In this document: positions 60,541 to 64,000 of the stretch, piece by piece | How positions within the stretch are numbered: the stretch's first letter is position 1 | How the letters are laid out: every line of letters begins with the position of its first letter | DNA from: Bradyrhizobium betae | GTDB taxonomy: Bacteria > Pseudomonadota > Alphaproteobacteria > Rhizobiales > Xanthobacteraceae | DNA length: 64,000 bases | NCBI RefSeq assembly: GCF_008932115.1 | Contig: NZ_CP044543.1 | Coordinates: 5,462,501-5,526,500 of the forward strand | Direction of reading: 5' to 3' | Made by a program: the position numbers and the translations under genes | Notes under the pieces: generated by a model | What the model saw: only the letters and a program-made list of their open reading frames with translations | Told to the model about the DNA's origin: nothing | Databases searched by the model: none

Positions 60541-60877
60541 CAAACAAATCCCTCCCGGTGATGGCGCGTTCAGCGGCGCTCTTCGTCGGTTCCTGCCGGG
60601 CGATCCTAGTACGGCCGTGCCGGTGAGGCCATGCAGCAGATGGTCTCCACGGAAAGCCGCACCGCTCTCGTTCCCGCTTGGGATCAAAAGCCGCATCGCC
60701 CGAGGTGGCCCTCAATAGGGGAAAGCGCTATTTTGAAATGTCTCCCGGCTGACAATTCTGCGACAAAGTTTTTCGGGTGGCCGCGGCCTTCGTCTTTCGT
60801 CGGATGGTGGCCGAAACGACGTGTTGCGGTGCAGCAGAAGGATAGGGTGACGAAACGGTGCGGCTGGCTTCGGGATC
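60541..60877. other. Divergent region between LivG-like and Crp/Fnr genes
   Basis: About 337 bases that should carry the promoters of both the minus-strand liv-type operon and the plus-strand regulator gene. I see no classical Crp (TGTGA-N6-TCACA) or Fnr (TTGAT-N4-ATCAA) palindrome, and no other gene. The A/T-rich patch near 60755-60775 is the most promoter-like part. Confidence 0.4.
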
Positions 60878-61552
60878 ATGATTTCAGAGGATCAACTGAA
60901 GCGCGTCGCCGCCTGGTCGCGCGAGCTCACGCAGGCTGAGATCGAGGTCGCTCGCGCAGGCATCAGCGAGCGGTCCTATGGCACCGGAGAGACCGTGTTC
61001 ATGCGCGGCGACACGTTCGATTATTGGGCCGGCATGGTCTTTGGGCTGGCCCGCATGGGCGGTGTCTCGCGCGATGGCAAGGAGACCAGCCTTGCCGGCC
61101 TCACGGCGGGAGCCTGGTTCGGCGAGGGCAGCGTGCTGAAGAACGAGCCGCGCCGCTACGACGTGGTCGCGCTACGGAGCAGCCGCGTCGCGCTGATGGA
61201 GCGCAGCGCCTTCATGTGGCTGTTCGAGAACAGCGTCGGCTTCAACCGCTTCCTGGTGCGCCAGCTCAACGAGCGGCTCGGGCAGTTCATCGGCATGCTC
61301 GAGGTCAACCGCACGCTGGACGCCACCGCGCGGCTCGCCCGCAGCATCGCCTCGCTGTTCAACCCGATCCTCTACCCGGAATCGACGGCGCATCTGGAGA
61401 TCACCCAGGAAGAGATCGGCGCGCTGTCCGGCATGTCCCGGCAGAATGCCAATCGCGCGCTGAACCTGCTTGAGAAGGAGGGGCTGCTGCGGCTCGAATA
61501 TGGCGGTGTCACCATCCTCGATGTGGAGAAGCTGCGCGGGTATGGGGATTAG
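60878..61552 (+). CDS. Crp/Fnr-family transcriptional regulator
   Basis: A 224-residue regulator with an N-terminal cyclic-nucleotide-binding-like beta-barrel (RSYGTGETVFMRGDTFDYWAGMVFGLARMGGVSRDG ... GLTAGAWFGEGSVLKNEPRRYDVVAL) and a C-terminal winged helix (EITQEEIGALSGMSRQNANRALNLLEKEGLLRLEYGGVTILD). It has no N-terminal cysteine cluster, so it is not an Fnr-type oxygen sensor; the ligand pocket is not obviously that of Crp. It is divergent from the liv-type operon and is the natural candidate for its regulation. Confidence 0.92.
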   Translation: MISEDQLKRVAAWSRELTQAEIEVARAGISERSYGTGETVFMRGDTFDYWAGMVFGLARMGGVSRDGKETSLAGLTAGAWFGEGSVLKNEPRRYDVVALRSSRVALMERSAFMWLFENSVGFNRFLVRQLNERLGQFIGMLEVNRTLDATARLARSIASLFNPILYPESTAHLEITQEEIGALSGMSRQNANRALNLLEKEGLLRLEYGGVTILDVEKLRGYGD

Positions 61553-61586
61553 CGCATGTCCTCATCAGCGTCAGCTTCCGACAGGT

Positions 61587-61606
61587 GAGCGGAAGTCGCT
61601 CCGCTC
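61587..61606 (+). terminator. Possible weak terminator after regulator gene
   Basis: GAGCGGA at 61587-61593 and TCCGCTC at 61600-61606 form a 7-base stem with a 6-base loop about 35 bases after the stop. No T run follows, so it may be a pause or rho-dependent site rather than an intrinsic terminator. Confidence 0.3.
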
Positions 61607-61661
61607 GGTTGGCATCGACTGCTTATGATCGAGAGCTGAGGTTCAGGCCACGTTGGTGGCG

Positions 61662-61979
61662 CTAAGCATGCCTCCTTCTCAGCAGCTTTCGCGTAAGCTG
61701 CCCGCCAAAGACCAGACCGCTAAGAAGCGTAACGGCGAAGGCGTGGGTTAGACTGAAGTAAAAGTGGACCATGAAGGACAAGACACTAAGCTCGTCGTTT
61801 AGAAGCGAGCCGCCTATGACGTAAATAAACGCAAGCCCTAGGATTGAGAATATCTCTGCGAACAGCAAACCGATCCAGACGCGAGAGAATAATGCACCCG
61901 CACCAAAACAGGCGGCGACGGATATCGCCGATGGCAGGAAAAGGGGCGGCGAGAGAAACGCGTCGAGCATATTGAGCAA
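61662..61979 (-). CDS. Small membrane protein of unknown function
   Basis: A 105-residue protein with three hydrophobic segments: FLPSAISVAACFGAGALFS, WIGLLFAEIFSILGLAFIYVIGGSLL, and SFMVHFYFSLTHAFAVTLLSGLVFGG. A basic C-terminal tail (QLTRKLLRRRHA) suggests a cytoplasmic end. I do not recognise the family. It is more A/T-rich than its neighbours and stands alone between the regulator and MFS genes, convergent with the former. Confidence 0.6.
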   Translation of the reverse strand: MLNMLDAFLSPPLFLPSAISVAACFGAGALFSRVWIGLLFAEIFSILGLAFIYVIGGSLLNDELSVLSFMVHFYFSLTHAFAVTLLSGLVFGGQLTRKLLRRRHA

Positions 61980-62136
61980 AAGTCACGAGGTTCCGTAGTT
62001 GAAGGTCCTGTCTATCACGACAGCAGTTTCGTGTCGCCTTCTGGCCCAACGCGGAAATCCTGCGACCTCCGGTTTCGCGCCGCTATCGAGCAGCATAGCG
62101 GACGTCAACGGCGCCCCCAATTTATGAGTGCAAGCC

Positions 62137-63399
62137 CTAACGCGCATTTGCCGGCGCGTTGACCGGCCAGAGGTCGGCGCGCCAGAGCACCGCAATCGCG
62201 ACCATCGCGATGAAGCCCGCGACGGCATAAAGCGAACCTGTCGCGGAATAGCCAATGATGTCGATCAGGCTGCCGGCGGGGAGTAATCCCAGCGGCAGGC
62301 CGTAGATCACCATCATGCGGACACCCATGACGCGGCCGCGCAGATGTGCGCTCGCTGTGCGCATCAGGATCACGGCGGCCGAGATCATCGACATGCTCTG
62401 GGCCACGCCGGCGAGAACGAGGCAGGCCATTGCCACCGGCATGGTCCGGATCTCGACGAATACGAGGAGCAAGATGTACCAGGCCAGCGTGGCGCCGATC
62501 AGTAGCCGGGCAATGCGCACTCCGCTGACCAGGCTGAGGGTGATCGAGCCGATCAGCGAGCCGACGGCGAAACTGGCGGAGAGATAACCGAGGCCGGTCT
62601 GGTCGGTCTGGAAGATCTCGCGCGCGATGTAGGGCAACAGTCCGCTGGTGAAGGGAAATGCGGTGAGGTTGGCGAGGAAAGCGACGCAAAGCGCTGCGCC
62701 CATGGCCGGCCCGCTCCAGGCATAGACGATCCCTTCCTTGAGCTCGCCGAGCAATCGCGAGATCGCGTGGCTGTTGGCCGGAAGATCGGATGTGGTGACG
62801 GTCCGCTTGGGCCGGGTCAGGCAGGACATGAGAATCGCGGCCGCGAGGTAGAGGCTCGCGACCGCCGCATAGACCAGCCCGATGCCGAGCACGGCAAACA
62901 GTCCGGCTCCCGTCAGCGCGCCGGCAATGCGCGCGCTATCCTGGGTCGTGCGTGACAGGCCGATCGCACCCACGAGCTGCTCGGCCGGCATGATGTCGGC
63001 GAGCAATGCGCTGCGAAGGCCGAGATCCGAGGAACGGATCAGGCCCATGATCGTCACGATGATCATGACGTTGAGCGGAGCGAGGTGACCGGTCAGCGCC
63101 AGCACCATGATGGTCGAGGCGAGCACCGCATAGACAAGGCGCATCATGACCAGAAGATCGCGATGACCGATGCGGTCGCCGATCATGCCGAGCACCGGTG
63201 CGACGAGCGTTCCGACGTACTGGAGCGAGGCAAGCACACTCAGCAGCAGCACCGAGCCGGTCTCGACCAGGATGTACCAGCCGAGCACCAGCGTCTCGAT
63301 CTCGAACGCCCAGGAGGTGAGGAGGTCGGATGGCCACTGGAAACGATAGTTGCGGATGCGGAATGGCGCGAGCGCCGAAGGCCGTGCGGCTGCGTTCAC
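62137..63399 (-). CDS. MFS transporter (MFS_3/enterobactin-exporter-like)
   Basis: A 420-residue major facilitator with about 12 membrane helices. FRIRNYRFQWPSDLLTSWAFEIETLVLGWYILVETGS is the usual opening of MFS_3-type exporters, and the loop 2-3 motif A reads GMIGDRIGHRDLLVMMRL. A second copy in the C-terminal half is SVRIARLLIGATLAW-like. The substrate is unknown; the family includes siderophore and drug exporters. The short region (about 120 bases) to the HemD-like gene shows no extra gene. Confidence 0.88.
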   Translation of the reverse strand: MNAAARPSALAPFRIRNYRFQWPSDLLTSWAFEIETLVLGWYILVETGSVLLLSVLASLQYVGTLVAPVLGMIGDRIGHRDLLVMMRLVYAVLASTIMVLALTGHLAPLNVMIIVTIMGLIRSSDLGLRSALLADIMPAEQLVGAIGLSRTTQDSARIAGALTGAGLFAVLGIGLVYAAVASLYLAAAILMSCLTRPKRTVTTSDLPANSHAISRLLGELKEGIVYAWSGPAMGAALCVAFLANLTAFPFTSGLLPYIAREIFQTDQTGLGYLSASFAVGSLIGSITLSLVSGVRIARLLIGATLAWYILLLVFVEIRTMPVAMACLVLAGVAQSMSMISAAVILMRTASAHLRGRVMGVRMMVIYGLPLGLLPAGSLIDIIGYSATGSLYAVAGFIAMVAIAVLWRADLWPVNAPANAR

Positions 63400-63522
63400 A
63401 GCGCGATGACTCGTATCACGGCGATTCCCTTGCCCCAGTTGTTTCTTGTGTCAGTCGGCAACGTATCGCCGGTGATGGTCGTGTCAATTGGAGCTGCCGC
63501 AGGGCGCCCTTGCGCTCCGCGT

Positions 63523-64000
63523 CTACCTGGCCGTGGTTCCCGGCTTCCGTTCCGCCAGCGCCGCTGCCATGGCCGAGATCAGCGGACGCATGAAATAGGC
63601 CTCGTCCGCCGGCGAGACGTCGGTGCGCAAGCCATGCGCGGCGAGTTCGCCTGAGACCGCCGGGCCCACCGAGGCGATCAGAGTCCGATCCAGACCTGCG
63701 CGCAACTTCGCCTCGCTGCCATGCGCCTTCGCGGCCTCGATCAGCCGGCGGACCTGGCCGAGATTGGTCAGCGCGATGGCATCGATGCGACCCTGCGCCA
63801 TCTCGTCGATGGCGGTGATGATGTTGGCGTCGGCCGCCTTGGAATCGTAGACATAGGGCTGCACGCTGTCGACATCGGCGCCTTGCGAGGCCAGCGCGGC
63901 GGTCAGCGCGCCGTGGTCCTTGTCCGGATAGAGCTGCAGGCCGATGCGCCGTCCCTTCAGGTCGAGCTTGCCCAGCATGTCGATCACGCCCTCGGTGGTC
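63523..64000 (-). CDS. Uroporphyrinogen-III synthase-like (HemD) protein, partial at window end
   Basis: The last about 159 residues of a HemD-fold protein; the frame runs through the right edge of the window (TTEGVIDMLG...), so the start lies outside. LKGRRIGLQLYPDKDHGALTAALASQGADVDSVQPYVYD, AIALTNLGQVRRLIEAAK and TLIASVGPAVSGELAAHGLRTDVSPADEAYFMRPLISAMAAAL follow the HemD pattern of two Rossmann-like halves. HemD cyclises hydroxymethylbilane to uroporphyrinogen III. Some such proteins in alphaproteobacteria are associated with nitrate assimilation regulation, which cannot be judged here. Confidence 0.82.
   Translation of the reverse strand, partial: TTEGVIDMLGKLDLKGRRIGLQLYPDKDHGALTAALASQGADVDSVQPYVYDSKAADANIITAIDEMAQGRIDAIALTNLGQVRRLIEAAKAHGSEAKLRAGLDRTLIASVGPAVSGELAAHGLRTDVSPADEAYFMRPLISAMAAALAERKPGTTAR

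Noticed and set aside
60541..60877. Crp/Fnr operator in the divergent region
   Set aside because: I looked for TGTGA-N6-TCACA and TTGAT-N4-ATCAA type palindromes and found none, so no operator is annotated.
1..64000. tRNA, rRNA, riboswitch, replication origin or phage integrase
   Set aside because: No cloverleaf-like, rRNA-like or conserved riboswitch sequence and no integrase-type protein was recognised by eye; covariance-model searches would be needed to exclude small RNAs.

Overview
The window reads as chromosomal DNA of a GC-rich alphaproteobacterium, most likely Bradyrhizobium or a close relative. This rests on protein style, not on a search. The signs are paired Omp25/31-type beta-barrel proteins, a TctCBA transporter, a liv-type operon with an acyl-CoA synthetase inside it, serralysin-type secreted proteins with 120-residue repeats, and dispersed palindromic repeats whose accidental translation gives the 'LDRATQYSRD...PPSRGMT' type of peptide. 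I saw no rRNA or tRNA gene, CRISPR array, integrase or IS transposase.

Layout. 1-8.9 kb: metabolic and transport genes. These are the 3' end of a serine/alanine-glyoxylate aminotransferase, an enoyl-CoA hydratase-family protein, an orphan prepilin peptidase, the TctC-TctB-TctA carboxylate transporter and two outer-membrane barrels. 9.1-16.5 kb: first glycan island, with a membrane-anchored GT2, a transketolase split into two subunits, a sugar epimerase, a sulfotransferase-like protein, a small-molecule kinase, and RfbG/RfbF for CDP-4-keto-6-deoxyglucose. 16.7-18.7 kb: a class III CoA-transferase and two small proteins. 18.9-26.8 kb: three large exported proteins: a Tat-dependent metallophosphoesterase with a C-terminal lectin-like domain, a 58-residue-repeat protein without signal peptide, and a serralysin-like metalloprotease with RTX motifs and four 121-residue repeats. 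26.8-50.5 kb: second, larger glycan island with an AAC(3)-like acetyltransferase, a ceramidase-like hydrolase, an acyltransferase, a flippase, several glycosyltransferases, methyltransferases, a perosamine-synthase-like aminotransferase, tandem polymerase-like membrane proteins, a WlbA/WlbB/WlbC-like trio, GmhB, FkbM, Gmd and GDP-fucose synthase. 50.5-60.5 kb: a PaaK-like CoA ligase, an AGE-family epimerase, and a liv-type ABC transporter plus acyl-CoA synthetase, with a DUF559 nuclease-like gene bracketed by inverted repeats inside the operon. 60.9-64 kb: a Crp/Fnr regulator, a small membrane protein, an MFS exporter and the 3' part of a HemD-like gene.

How the genes work together. The two glycan islands look like the supply and assembly side of a surface polysaccharide such as an O-antigen. 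CDP-, GDP- and probably UDP-linked deoxy or amino sugars are made, assembled by glycosyltransferases, decorated by methyl, acetyl and perhaps sulfate groups, flipped by a Wzx-like protein and possibly polymerised by one of the tandem membrane proteins. The most unusual points are (a) the split transketolase beside a CDP-4-keto-6-deoxyglucose pathway, which suggests a branched or extended-carbon sugar, (b) a polymerase-like paralogue broken by exactly one base in a C tract, and (c) the DUF559 gene bracketed by matching palindromes.

Many starts here are GTG or TTG and overlap the upstream stop as GTGA or ATGA. I moved starts to fit those overlaps and Shine-Dalgarno sequences and say so in each entry. 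All functions are inferred from recognised motifs and family resemblance.
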